Assembly: GCA_000711775.1 (NCBI GenBank)
Contig: ARYC01000292.1
Location: 62,001-126,000 of the forward strand
Length of the DNA: 64,000 nt
From: Oxytricha trifallax
Lineage: Eukaryota; Ciliophora; Spirotrichea; Sporadotrichida; Oxytrichidae
Direction of reading: 5' to 3'
Shown piece after piece: positions 25,722 through 36,500 of this stretch. The notes below the pieces were generated by a model. That model ran no database searches. It was given only the letters and a program-made list of their open reading frames with translations, and had not been told where the DNA came from. A program made the position numbers and the translations under genes. Position 1 is the first letter of the stretch; every line of letters starts with the position of its first letter.

Positions 25722-26920
25722 CATCAGATATGGTTTTAAATTTATAATTCTATATTTGAGAATTTGTCCTTTCTTTTCGAGGAATATTCTCAATTAAAAC
25801 CTCAAAACTTGCTGACTACATATTTAAATTGCTATTACGAAAACATTGCTTAAAATATTATTAAATGTCATTAAAAATTATTATAGAGAAATCTCCATTG
25901 ACTAAAAGATGGGATATAGCTTTATATAATAATATAAAAATCAAAAATTAATTACTTTTGTGGATTGAATGGATCAACAAATATTTTTACACAGATTCTA
26001 AGATCGAACTTCAACCCATCGAAATAATTACTTGATAATTTAATTATAACTATGTGATAATAGTTATCAGAAGCAACACTTCCCTGACAACATCATACCT
26101 GCAGTGATAAACATTAACAATCAGTTTCTATCTCTTCACTATCTTACTCTTCCTTACAGACTGCAAATGTTACTGTTTTTATCCAGCAGAACTAGTAGTC
26201 ATTCATGTGGATTATTCAGCAGGATTTAAGTGTAATTTATTTCTGGCAGACTCCAATGACTCTTAATATTTGGAGAAACTTGAAGGAATTCTTGTTGTTT
26301 CTTATTGATGCTATATCTCTTCTAGAGAAGTGGCAGCCTAATATTTTATGATTATACTGTTCTTACGAGCTTAAATTAGGCTTGAACTATTTGGCATAGC
26401 CACATTAAAAAAAATAAATGATATAATTACTGAGCTGCTACTCTATATAATTACTATTAGCTTTACTAAGATTCTTATTTGTTTTACTTCCATGAGCATT
26501 GGAGTTACTGGATGTATGCTTTTTTAATATCTTTTAAATTTTAAACAATTTCGTTGAAACAGTCAAAAGACTCCTCTAGCAGCATACTTTCCTCCTCTTC
26601 TTCCTCATTATCGCTGTGATGGCTGTGTGGGAATGCTAATTTGAAGGATGTAAATTGGAATGTAAATGAGATAGTTCATTATTATCATCATATTCTAACT
26701 CACTAATATCATCAACTTGCTCATCACCATAATCTTCTTCCTCTTCATCCTCTTCTTCACTATCTTTATTCAACTCATTCTAATTTTTAATCTTATTGCT
26801 CAATTTTAATATTAACACTGAATAATATTAATTAATGTAATATTAATTATTTTCAATATTAAGATCTCTCTCATTAACATCTTCTTCTTCATCTTGTAAA
26901 TATGTTTACCTATTCTTGCT
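25715..26920 (-). CDS. TTLL gene, N-terminal acidic block (MDS 'A2')
   Basis: From 26920 the minus strand reads SKNRQTYLQDEEEDVNERD, later long Asp/Glu runs (EEEDEEEEDYGDEQ, and DNEEEEEESMLLEES in a shifted frame), then Asn/Ser/Gln-rich sequence, ending KFKTISDDL at the TCTAAAT pointer. An acidic, low-complexity N-terminus ahead of the ligase domain occurs in some ciliate TTLLs. A few frame changes and possibly one short spacer lie within it. The 5' edge is exactly at the TTGCT pointer 26916-26920. Confidence 0.65.
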
Positions 26921-27200
26921 ATTGATAAAGTATAATTGAAATGTGGAATTTTGAAAATAAAAATTTAACAGCATGTGTAATTAATTATAACTGCCACTAA
27001 TTTACTATGTTCTTAATCGTAATTTGATTTAGTACACTTTTAATATTAAAGATATCTTTTAATTATTAATTATGACCAAATTATACATTGTACATTGTAC
27101 AGTTTTAAAAATAGTTTTTTTTTTAATCAGATTGTACAGAATGAAAAGTGATTAATAATTATTAGGAACTTTAATTATAATAAATGCTTTAAGTATTTAA
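26921..27200 (+). repeat. Left TIR of Rep element B
   Basis: Contains, inward, ATTGATAAAGTATAATTGAA, ATTATAACTGCCACTAATTT, CATTGTACATTGTACAG and ATTATTAGGAACTTTAATTA. Each block recurs inverted at 28675-29001, where one ~50-bp stretch is duplicated. Confidence 0.85.
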
Positions 27201-27262
27201 ATGGATGGCACAGGGAGGTTTTAAAGAGAGAAGTTCTGATATCAATAAGAATAAGATATTTG

Positions 27263-28654
27263 CAGGATGGAAAGACTACTTAATCATTAGAATGAAATGA
27301 AAATCAACGAGCGCCACACATTTGTATTTGAGATCAAAGCTGAAGACGAGAAACAGATTCACACAGGCGAATAAAGAGAGATGTACGATTAACTCCGAGG
27401 TTTGACCATTCACTCATCTTCCACAGTACTATAGAGGAGTTGAGAAGATAGTACTTATTGATACAGTTAAAGCAAGATGGTCTTAGACTCTGCAAGAACT
27501 ACTTTAGCGGTACAGATTACCTCGGGTATAAGAAATTGACCAGTCTCTAATTTGTCTTCTAGCTATTGGGCAAAGTTAAGCTAAGGAGACTCTATGCAAT
27601 GCAAACAATGATAAGCTAATACTTCACTGTGGTGATTCAAGCCATTTCTAGGAATTCATAGCATTCGCAAAAGTTTAATCGGTGAAACAGGGAAGCAGAG
27701 GGTCCTCGTCTAATGTATCATCAGAATCATAGAGTAGAATTACCTAGACATTTAAACAGCTTACTAGAGCCAAAAAGATAAGCGGGGTCCAGGATATGTA
27801 CAGAATGTATTAAGATGACGATGAAGTTTGCGATCAGATAGTGAAAAATCACAAAAAGCTGGTAATAATTCAAGGTTACGAATAGAAGATCCTCTCTAAA
27901 CCAGAGCCATCATTAACAAAGTTCTAATCTCTCATTGCCTTTCTAGAACGCTCTGACACCAAGTCTCCTCACTTAAATCATCTCAATACTAAAAAACTAG
28001 AAGAAATGCTGTACTTTGATGCTGCGGATAAGCTCTACAGAGTAATTTTTAGAAAATGTCCAGATAAGGTAAATGTTGTCTGGTTATCTGGGAAGCCAAA
28101 CACAGGAAAGACTACAATAGCAAAATTCCTGAGAAAGATCTTTATCACGGAGGACTTCAAAATACTGAATAGATAGTTCTGCATCGATTCCAGCAAGCCA
28201 CACTCAGAACCGCAAATTGTGATCATGGATGAAATAAAGAGAGACATTTTTTTAAAACAGAGAAAAGATTGATGATCTCATTACATTCTTTGATGGCGAG
28301 GGGCACCCTGTCAACCTTAAATTCCAAAATCCTGTGATAAGGTTTCAAAAGTGTCAAGTAATAGCTATCTCCAATCACTTGCCGTTTGACTAAATGAGTC
28401 CACTAGACAAAAAGTCATTTGAGACGAGAATGCTAAAAGTGGAGTTTTCAGAGAAGATGATCAGACAGGATGAGAAGTTCCCTTTTAACGAGGTTGAGCT
28501 GGCGCTCTACTTTAAACAGCGATTAGTTGAGGACGGGGACGCCGAGTTGCTGATGGACGAGGAGACAATCATAGAAAACACGCACATGATGGGACATGAG
28601 ATTAAGCAAAGTCAACAGAATGTGAACGAAGATCAAGGAGAACAAATAGAATGA
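27263..28654 (+). pseudogene. Rep-like protein with SF3 helicase domain
   Basis: Begins MERLLNHQNEMKINERHTF. The first ~60 codons are in one frame and the central and helicase part in another; a third change follows Walker B. Helicase motifs are clear: Walker A VVWLSGKPNTGKTTIAKF, Walker B EPQIVIMDE, motif C VIAISNHLPF, which is the SF3 pattern used by replication proteins of small ssDNA replicons and related transposons. The last ~85 codons (from MSPLDKKSFETRML) are open to TGA at 28652-28654. I could not place the HUH/nickase motifs with certainty. Two indels would explain the frames. G+C is higher than in the flanks. Confidence 0.7.
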
Positions 28655-28674
28655 CTAGCAATCTGAAGGATATC

Positions 28675-29001
28675 AGAATTTATTATAATTAAAGTTCCTA
28701 ATAATTATTAATCACTTTTCATTCTGTACAATCTGATTTTTAAAAAAAAAATATTTTTAAAACTGTACAATGTACAATGATTTAGTACGCCTTAATATAA
28801 AAAAAACTAAAATTCTAAAACTGTACAATGTACAATGTATAATTTGGTTATAATTAATAATTAAAAGATATCTTTAATATTAAAAGTGTACTAAATCAAA
28901 TTACGATTAAGAACATAGTAAATTAGTGGCAGTTATAATTAATTCACATACTGTTATATTTTTATTTTCAAAATTCCACATTTCAATTATACTTTATCAA
29001 T
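28675..29001 (-). repeat. Right TIR of Rep element B
   Basis: Inverted partner of 26921-27200. The CTGTACAATGTACAATG segment occurs twice here (about 28762 and 28820), so this arm is longer than the left one. Confidence 0.85.
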
Positions 29002-29010
29002 ATTATTTTA

Positions 29011-29258
29011 TTGCTTGTTATTTCTATTGTTATATTGATCTCATGACTCATTCTATCATTATTGCTAAAATTATTAACTCCATTTTTATTTAGTATCTGT
29101 GATGACTTTTGTGTTGTAGGTGTGGTGGATATGCTATTATGCTGTAATTGCCTGTTTCTTGGATTATTATTTATGGATAGTGTATTCATTATAGTGTTAT
29201 TACTTGAAGTTACTTAGGTGTTTCTTGTGATATTGATAGTCTGCAGATGCGAATTCAT
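29011..29258 (-). CDS. TTLL gene, 5' block (MDS 'A1')
   Basis: Probable gene start MNSHLQTINITRNTQ (ATG at 29256-29258), continuing Asn/Ser/Thr-rich through NNNPRNRQLQHNS to EINITIEITS at the TTGCT pointer (29011-29015). The frame is open further upstream, so the exact start is uncertain. It is joined to 26920 by loss of the Rep element. Confidence 0.6.
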
Positions 29259-29505
29259 TATTATTGTTACACTAGTTTTATTAAATTATATTTCAAGTAA
29301 CTCTGTAATAATATTATTCTATAAAATTTAAAGTATGAGAGATATATTATTGTTTGAGGCATCATGCTAAGGCAAAGGCATCTACCTGACTACAAACATA
29401 AATGATATTGAATTAACAGAGTACTGCGTAGTCCAAAAATGCATTAACAAACCTTATCTCATGGATGGGCTGAAGTTAATTTATTAATTATTGTATCTAT
29501 GTGTT
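29259..29505. other. AT-rich spacer
   Basis: Upstream of the TTLL start; possibly its 5' leader. It ends with the 16-bp ATTGTATCTATGTGTT that is repeated at 30195-30210. Confidence 0.4.
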
Positions 29506-30194
29506 GATGATGATGATTAATGAGTTACACTCAAAATTAAATATTTATCAATTCATTGTTTAATACTAAAATTAAACCATCAATTTTAGTCGTGACGTAG
29601 ACGTATCTGAAGTGAGTTGACGTGGCAAGTCGTGAACTAGAAAAACTCCAAAAAACCACCTCGCCCCCATTCCACATCTCCCTGAACCGAGATGCATACA
29701 AGATAAGAGCCTAGCGAACTAGGATCCCCCGCAGAGCTCGCAGAGATCTGCTTCCTGTAAACAATTAAAGGGGAGTCTGGAGAAAACGCTTACCAGGTTC
29801 CACCACTGCTGAGATAGTAGTCTCTGTCCTTTCGCTGTGATAGCCTCATTAACCCAACCTGGTGTGGGAGAAAAATCATTATCGTTAGCTTCTATGGTTC
29901 TCATCGTCTCACTTTTGATAAGCACCACCTTCATCCAGCTCCCTATTACCTAGGAAACTGAACTCAAGCCAGGTAACTCATCTATGCAGGGAAATCCTTA
30001 GCGTGCAGACAACTCGAGGAGTCTAGGATCACACAGATTGAACCCCGCCGACTGGCCCTCATGCGGTGAACCCAGCAACCCCCTACCTACCCTCAGCAGG
30101 CCTTAGTGTAGTAGAAAGCTCTATTAGAAAGTCTCCAGCCTCGGGCCCCTGTGGAACCCTATCCTTATAACTTTCTAATTTAATAATTAAATAT
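29506..30194. mobile_element. GC-rich 689-bp insertion with 16-bp target duplication
   Basis: The 16-bp ATTGTATCTATGTGTT occurs immediately before (29490-29505) and after (30195-30210). The interior (about 29590-30165) is near 50% G+C in a ~27% G+C setting, has no long frame, no TIR and no reverse transcriptase. A long variable target duplication, no TIR and no coding capacity fit a non-LTR retrotransposed sequence such as a SINE or a processed RNA copy. A GGGGTTCAATC on the minus strand near 30035 vaguely resembles a pol III B box, but I do not rely on it. Confidence 0.6.
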
Positions 30195-30210
30195 ATTGTA
30201 TCTATGTGTT

Positions 30211-30407
30211 AGTTTATGGTATTTATCCAAAAATAAATTATAAATTATAAGGGAGGATACATTTAAAGAAAAAATTATTCTGTAGGACACAAGAGAAGTC
30301 TCAAATATACAATGAGATATAATATTTTACTTGATCATGTGAGGATGTTGGGACTCTCTGGGAAAATAAAAAGGTATATTACAAATTTAAAAGCATTTAT
30401 GAATTTA
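30211..30407. other. Non-coding spacer before inverted TTLL block
   Basis: A chance frame runs into the TTLL block here, but family comparison shows that coding begins at the 13-bp pointer 30408-30420. This is probably eliminated DNA. Confidence 0.5.
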
Positions 30408-32558
30408 AACAAATGCAGACCGATTCTATTGGAAGTAAATCATTCACCAAGTTTCTCAACAGATTCCCCACTTGTCTATAAAATTAAATCAGAACTAATA
30501 AGAGATACGATAAGACTTCTAGGTCTGTCAAGCAAGAGGAAGTAATTCTATAAATAGTAAATGCAGGAAGAAATGGAACGAAGAATGCTAACAGGTAAAT
30601 AGCAGAAACCACAAGGAGAAATCAAGGAGAAGCTTAAGAAATATTTCTAACTTGTAAGAGATTAGTATGAACTTAATGGCATATTATTTGAAACTATGAG
30701 CTAATATTTCCATGTGAAGATGACAACTAAATGATAGATTATCAAAAGATGATGGATGCATCCTGAGAAATATGGGAGATTTAAATTGGTTGTCATTGAC
30801 GTAAAAAGCGCAAAGAGTCGATGAAAAACAAACCTAAGCCTTTTATAGTATCAACAGCTGCTACAAAAGTGGTACAACCATAGATGTAGTAGCTATCATT
30901 CGCAAGAGGCCAAACAATAAGTCAAAATAATTAGAATGCGATAAATGGAGAGATAAACTCTGAATACCAAAGTATTAAGGCTTCAAATAAATTACAACCT
31001 TACTCTACTAAGAACAGCAAGACTAAGATAGTAAATAAATTGAACGATGAGAAATTCGCCACTTAAAAATCACAATTATCCAAGACTAATGGATTTAGTA
31101 AATTTGATCCAAATGACAGACATATTAGTAGGTAGAAAAGCAATTAAACGCCTAGTTTAAGGAACCGAAGGAATATCAAGGGTTTGAATGACACATAAAA
31201 CAATCAATCGTTTGATCACATTTTAGGATATATATTATTTTAATTTAACTTAATATATAAGACAACTTATGATTAAGCCATATTTTCAAAAGAGGATCAG
31301 ATAACGATGGTTAAAATCAATCATGAATCCCATATAAATTTAAAAAATGGAATAAATGAATATGTATAACATTAGAAACCATAGTAATTGATTGCTAATT
31401 TTTAGTAGCTATTAACTTTATTAATAACATGAAATGCCCTTTATAATAAAATTAATAGTTATCTTCAAGTCATTGGTAATGGTAGTACTAACTTCTTATA
31501 AACATAAACTTAATTTCATAAATAACTAAAGTCACAACCCTTAATTGCTTAAAATTAGCATTTTTTACAATAAAATTAGGCTTCTCAATAGTAAGAAAAC
31601 GCTAAGGAAGTAAAAAAAGGCAATCGTATAATGGTCAAGGAGTTATCCCAATGATGATAAAAAAATATTTAAAAACCATTCACTAAGACAAATGGCTTTA
31701 CACCAATTAACACTTAGCAAATTTAGTCTCAACATTAACAAAACGGAATCTATACCAATAATAATGGTCAATTTTATAAGAGTAACAATCATGTTTAGCA
31801 GTTGCTTAAGCATTCCACCGATAACTTGTAAAACAGTATACATCACGTAATTGAAGAAAGAATCCTCTCAGATGTAAATGGAAATGACAACAACCTATTG
31901 TATCAATAGAATAAGATTAACTCCACGAAATCATAGTTAATTGAGTTCAAACCTATAGCAAAGCGGCTCTATTTTGAAGCCACAGCTGATTTTCAAATAA
32001 TTTAAATTAAAAAGGATGAATTAATTAAATCACCTAGGCAATAGTCCGGCCACAATTTATCTTCAAGAATGAATCCCTTGGTAAAAACATAATCAACAAC
32101 CATATAAAACGAATAAACTTCATAAAAGACAAAGTCTGTGCCGTAGAGATTTAACTGAACATCATAAACTAGCAATATAATACTTTAGAACTAAAGCAGA
32201 GATTAAGGAGCATAGATAAACTTATCCAAACTCTAAACCAACATAAAGAAAGAACAAACATAAAAGTTCTCGTTATGAAAGATGAAGATAATTTACTTTC
32301 TCTTTACTCTACTTGGATAAGAGTCAAGTATAAAATGACTCAAAGTGATATTATCTTAACTTAAGAACTTAGAAAAGAGAAACAAACAATGTTCTACCGG
32401 GAATTTCATAGGAGATAAAGAAAGAAAATTATGGAAAACATAGACCTCAGAAAAGGCAAGATCAAGTAAATTGATGTTGACAGAAAGAGAGACACCTGGA
32501 GAACATATGCAATAAGAGGAGTTGAATTCACTGAATATTTCAAAGTCATGAAACATTG
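30408..32558 (+). CDS. TTLL gene, inverted 3' block (MDS 'D')
   Basis: On the opposite strand to the other TTLL blocks. It starts at pointer AACAAATGCAGAC and encodes PILLEVNHSPSFSTDSPL, the ATP/Mg-binding end of the ligase core, then IKSELIRDTIRLLGL and a basic, Gln/Asn-rich tail (about 30825-31270, then 31665-32156, then 32130-32558 ending EYFKVMKH and TGA). Frame changes occur near 30725, 31260-31660 (a spacer, probably an IES) and 32140. The tail reads only with TAA/TAG as Gln. Confidence 0.75.
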
Positions 32559-32618
32559 AAAATTGACTTTAAACAAATAAGAAAAGGGCTTGACCCTTAT
32601 ATATATAGGATATATCAC

Positions 32619-32639
32619 TATATATATATATATATATAT
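32619..32639. repeat. TA microsatellite
   Basis: About ten TA units just after the TTLL 3' end. Confidence 0.9.
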
Positions 32640-32706
32640 TCATCTATAATTAATTCAATAATACATGCTATTTTATATCTATAATAACACTTCAATTTAT
32701 GAAGCT

Positions 32707-33125
32707 ATATTGTAGAAATACATTTGAATTTGGAAAATTAAATATAATTAAATTAATAATAAATCAAAATCGTGGCAGTTGAAGTTGGCCAATTTAATGA
32801 TCTAGGGCTCATTCGATAGGGAATTCAAAATTAGCTGGACTTTACTATTGGCGGTACTATTTTATCGCATCCCCACAGCGAGATAACTTTACTTTAATGT
32901 GAGGGCATAATTTAATGAATTTAGATAAGTTTAATTAAAGTGAAGTTATCTCGCTGTGGGATGCGATAAAATAGTACCGCCAATAGTAAAGTCCAGCTAA
33001 TTTTGAATTCTCTATCGAATGAGCCCTAGATCGTTCAAATTGGCCAACTTTAACTGCCACGATTTTGATTTATTATTAATTTAATTATATTTAATTTTCC
33101 AAATTCAAATGTATTTCTACAATAT
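32707..33125. mobile_element. Fold-back element (MITE-like), copy 2
   Basis: Near-perfect palindrome of about 420 bp. Tips are ATATTGTAGAAATACATTTG and its inverse, with GTGGCAGTTGAAGTTGGCC near 32773 and the partner near 33045. Arms meet around 32910-32925. No genes. Confidence 0.9.
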
Positions 33126-33577
33126 TATTATTATTAGCAAATAATTAGAAAAATGAATTAAACCAACTGCTTTGCCATATTTTTGATTTAGAATTATTAG
33201 TATTTATAAAAAAATTTTGGAAAACTATATTACTAATTTACCAATTAAAACGACTTTCTTAAAATTAAATGATATTTTGTAAAATATATAATAATTTTGA
33301 TCATATATCGAACTCTTCCTCGAAAAATAGTTAATAATCTAAAAATAAATTTAATAGAAATTGAAGGAAAAAATTATTTCTACAATTTAGAACGTGAAAG
33401 TTAATTATATAAATAATAATTTATATCCCTTTTATAAATCATACTCAGAATAAGTGAATATCAACATAGCAAAAAACTGATTCCAGATTAAATTAAATAT
33501 TTATTTTCACTCATACTATAAACATTAGAAATTTCATTATTCAAAATTATTAAAGTTCGTACAAATTCATATTCTAA
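33126..33577. other. AT-rich spacer
   Basis: Between the fold-back element and the 3' end of the LRR gene. Nothing is recognised. Confidence 0.4.
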
Positions 33578-36500
33578 TCAATTTAATTATATATTTCTGT
33601 GAGATATCTCTGGTAAATCATCGTCTTCTTCAGGATAGACAAAATTTGATTTATTTTGTAAATCAGTATTGCTACTGTACTATTTTTGCCTCTTTTCTTA
33701 AATATACTAATTAATTATCTTATCATCTTCATCGCCTTCACTGCAACTGTCTTCTTCATTTATAGAATTTCTTGAATTATGATTTTGTGAAAGAGTTTTG
33801 GGGTTTTGGCTTTATAAAGGTAATTTAAGTTGAGATTCAGAGAGACCGCTTGCAAGTTTAGTTTACCTTTTTATCTCATAACGCAAAAGCTCGTTACTAT
33901 CTAAGCCAGCAAGTGGAATAATAAAATCAAGAATTTTTCAACTTTTTCATACAATGCCCAGTCTTCTTACTTATAAACTTAAGAAAAATAAAAATCACAT
34001 CTATAGTTATATTAATATTCCTTTACTTTTCTTCCCCAAACCTTCCTATAAACTCAATAAACTCTACAAAACTTAATTTAAAATAGGGATTGACTCCCTT
34101 GTAATTCATTTCATTGGCAACTGTCATTTTACTCATCTTAGTAACTAGATCAATAGCATCGTTGAATGACATCCATTTTAGTTTATAGGAAAAATAACTC
34201 TTGTAAATTTCTACAAAGCGTACATATTCTAGTCAAAAATCAAATTAACATCATTTGTCCAGAGATTTTTATCTCTAAAAGATTGCCAAGGCAATTTAAA
34301 TTGATGATTAAGAATAATCTCATTCAAAAGCTTTTAAAGAGCTTCACTATATGTCATAGTAATCATTTACTCTTTAGATTTTTAGCCTGCTATTCTAACC
34401 AAGACTTCAAAAAATTCGTACCTACAAAGAGCTCTGTCAGGATTCTCTGAGATTTATTCTAGTTCTACATTTGTATCTATAAATTGTCGATCAATCACAG
34501 AGAGAGGTGTATTTGCATCTATGATATTTGCTTGCTTTATAAATTGCGAGAAATCTATCCAGTTTATATTTGGAAAGTTTGAACAAGAAATAAATTAAAA
34601 ACGTCTTTAAGTTAAACAATATACTTTTTTATTAATTTTTCACATGCTTTTATTTCGTCTGAGTCTTTAATAAATCTTGCAAGTTTCCAATATTTAAAGT
34701 CTTCTACAAACATCGTTTGATAAGTCTAAAAAAAGAGAAACACTAAAATATCTTCTGTATCTACTTTCCAATCTTCAAAAAAATTGGCGTTTTTCTAAAT
34801 AAATTCAACCACCTCTTAATTCTGCTTTGGCTCATATATAAAATAATTGATTTCTTTCATTCATTCTTACTTCACTCAGGAAATATTTGACTTCAGAATT
34901 TATCTACCCCTCATTATCAATAATTTTAAAGTTTTCAACTTGCAAACTAGGCTTTACATAATCAGCATAAATAAATAGGTTTTCATTATAATCTTCGACA
35001 CTGAAATTATTTGTAATAATCTATGGCTCATTTATTATGATTTTTCATTAATAAATTGTTTTCCAAAGATTTTGATATTTATTGCTTTAGACTGAGTTTG
35101 ACACATTAGAGAGGCCTTAGAATAGGTTTTTACCAATGCTCACTTTTAAGTTTTTGATTAAGCTTGTTGTTCTTCTCTCATTTTCTATAGTTTTTATTAT
35201 CAATAAATTTTGGAAAATCTTTCATTCTTATCATTACGTTTTTGTGTTTTTTCATAAAACTTTCATAGCTACCACTTATGTAAAATTAATCCTGCATTAT
35301 ACCTGACATACTTTATCTCATAAAAGATCTTGATAACTATTCAGGGAGTTTTCTAGCTGTTTATGTATTTTTAGCATGAATATTAAGAAAAGAATGATTT
35401 TAAATATGAATAAAACTACTTTTTATTATAAAAAGGGTATATTTCCATCTTCCACATATGAAACAATCATCTCCAATTTTCCATTATTCTGAATTTATGA
35501 TTTCAGAATGTCCTAAAATTCTTTGTAGCACCCATTTTTCTTGCTTAGGGACTTCATCTTTGTTTTAACAAGTTTGACATTTGAAAAAAATTGCATGTCT
35601 TTATCTATTTGATGTCTCTCAACATTGAACTTATAGGCTGTTTTCCAATCGTCCTTAAATATGCTTTGAAGAAATTACTATACTCATAAATAAATATAAA
35701 GTAGTGGGGAAAAAATGATGTGAGTATTAGGCTTTGGAAGCGAATTTGTTTTATCGTTATTGAAACAGGTAGGCTGTATTTATATATGTCTTAAGAGATT
35801 AATCCTCTTTAAGCATGGTTTTATAGTTCATGTGTAAAGCTTAGAACGACAAAGATTTCTTAACAGTTTTTAAAATCCAACGACTTATAATTATTATAGA
35901 AAATTTTAAAATTCATTAATTTGAGGGTTATCATTTCGAGAATTTTTTAACATTTTGGAAAGGTCTAAATGAGTCAAGTTTCTATTCAGTTGGATAAATT
36001 ATCTCAGAGCCTGCAAACTAATGTCATTACTAATTTCATTCCATGAAAAATTTACATCTTGTAAGTAGCCATTTTCACTTAAACTCATTATGATATTTCT
36101 CATGCCTTTCGTTCCAAATTTATTCCATGAAATATCTAATTACACAAGATATGGAGAATTTTGTGAAATTAATTATTCTATATAATCAGCTGACTGATCA
36201 GATAAGTTGCATCTTGACAATTTCAAATGTTTTAAAAACACTGTATCAAAAGCTATACTTTCAAGTATTTGGTTAATCGCTTTTTGCTACACATCGCAAT
36301 TGATTACTCTCAGAGATTCTAATATTTTAGTCTAAGAAACTTAAATATGATTTTCTACAATAATTTTGGCTGATTTGATGCTTAATATGTTAGTATTAGA
36401 ATAGATTAAGCTTTTTAAATTGTTTTCACTTGGCAAGCTACATAAAAGTGTGCAAAAGTTTTCATCTGTCATTAAATTGTTCGATAAACATAGCATATTG

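Larger units (their letters stand above)
26921..29010. mobile_element. Rep/SF3-helicase TIR element, copy B, forming an IES in the TTLL gene
   Basis: The segment lies between two TTGCT repeats (26916-26920 and 29011-29015). Removing it with one TTGCT joins EINITIEITS to KNRQTYLQDEEED in frame, so it behaves as an internal eliminated sequence. The element proper is 26921-29001: ~280-300 bp inverted repeats with tips ATTGATAAAG, a GTGGCAGTTAT site about 70-80 bp in, and a plus-strand Rep-type gene inside. Nine further bp (29002-29010) separate the right tip from the pointer. Copy A at 3402-5262 is its relative. Confidence 0.85.

Noticed and set aside
29590..30165. tRNA or rRNA gene in the GC-rich insert
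   Set aside because: No cloverleaf or recognisable rRNA block could be folded by eye; only a weak B-box-like string.
30312..30407. Methionine-start frame as the true 5' end of the plus-strand TTLL block
   Set aside because: The family-typical sequence begins only at the 13-bp pointer; the preceding ~32 codons would be an unexplained insertion in a conserved motif.
33790..33812. TTTTGGGGTTTTGG as a TBE end
   Set aside because: It lies inside an open minus-strand frame (LQSQNPKTLSQNH) near the C-terminus of the LRR gene, with no partner repeat.
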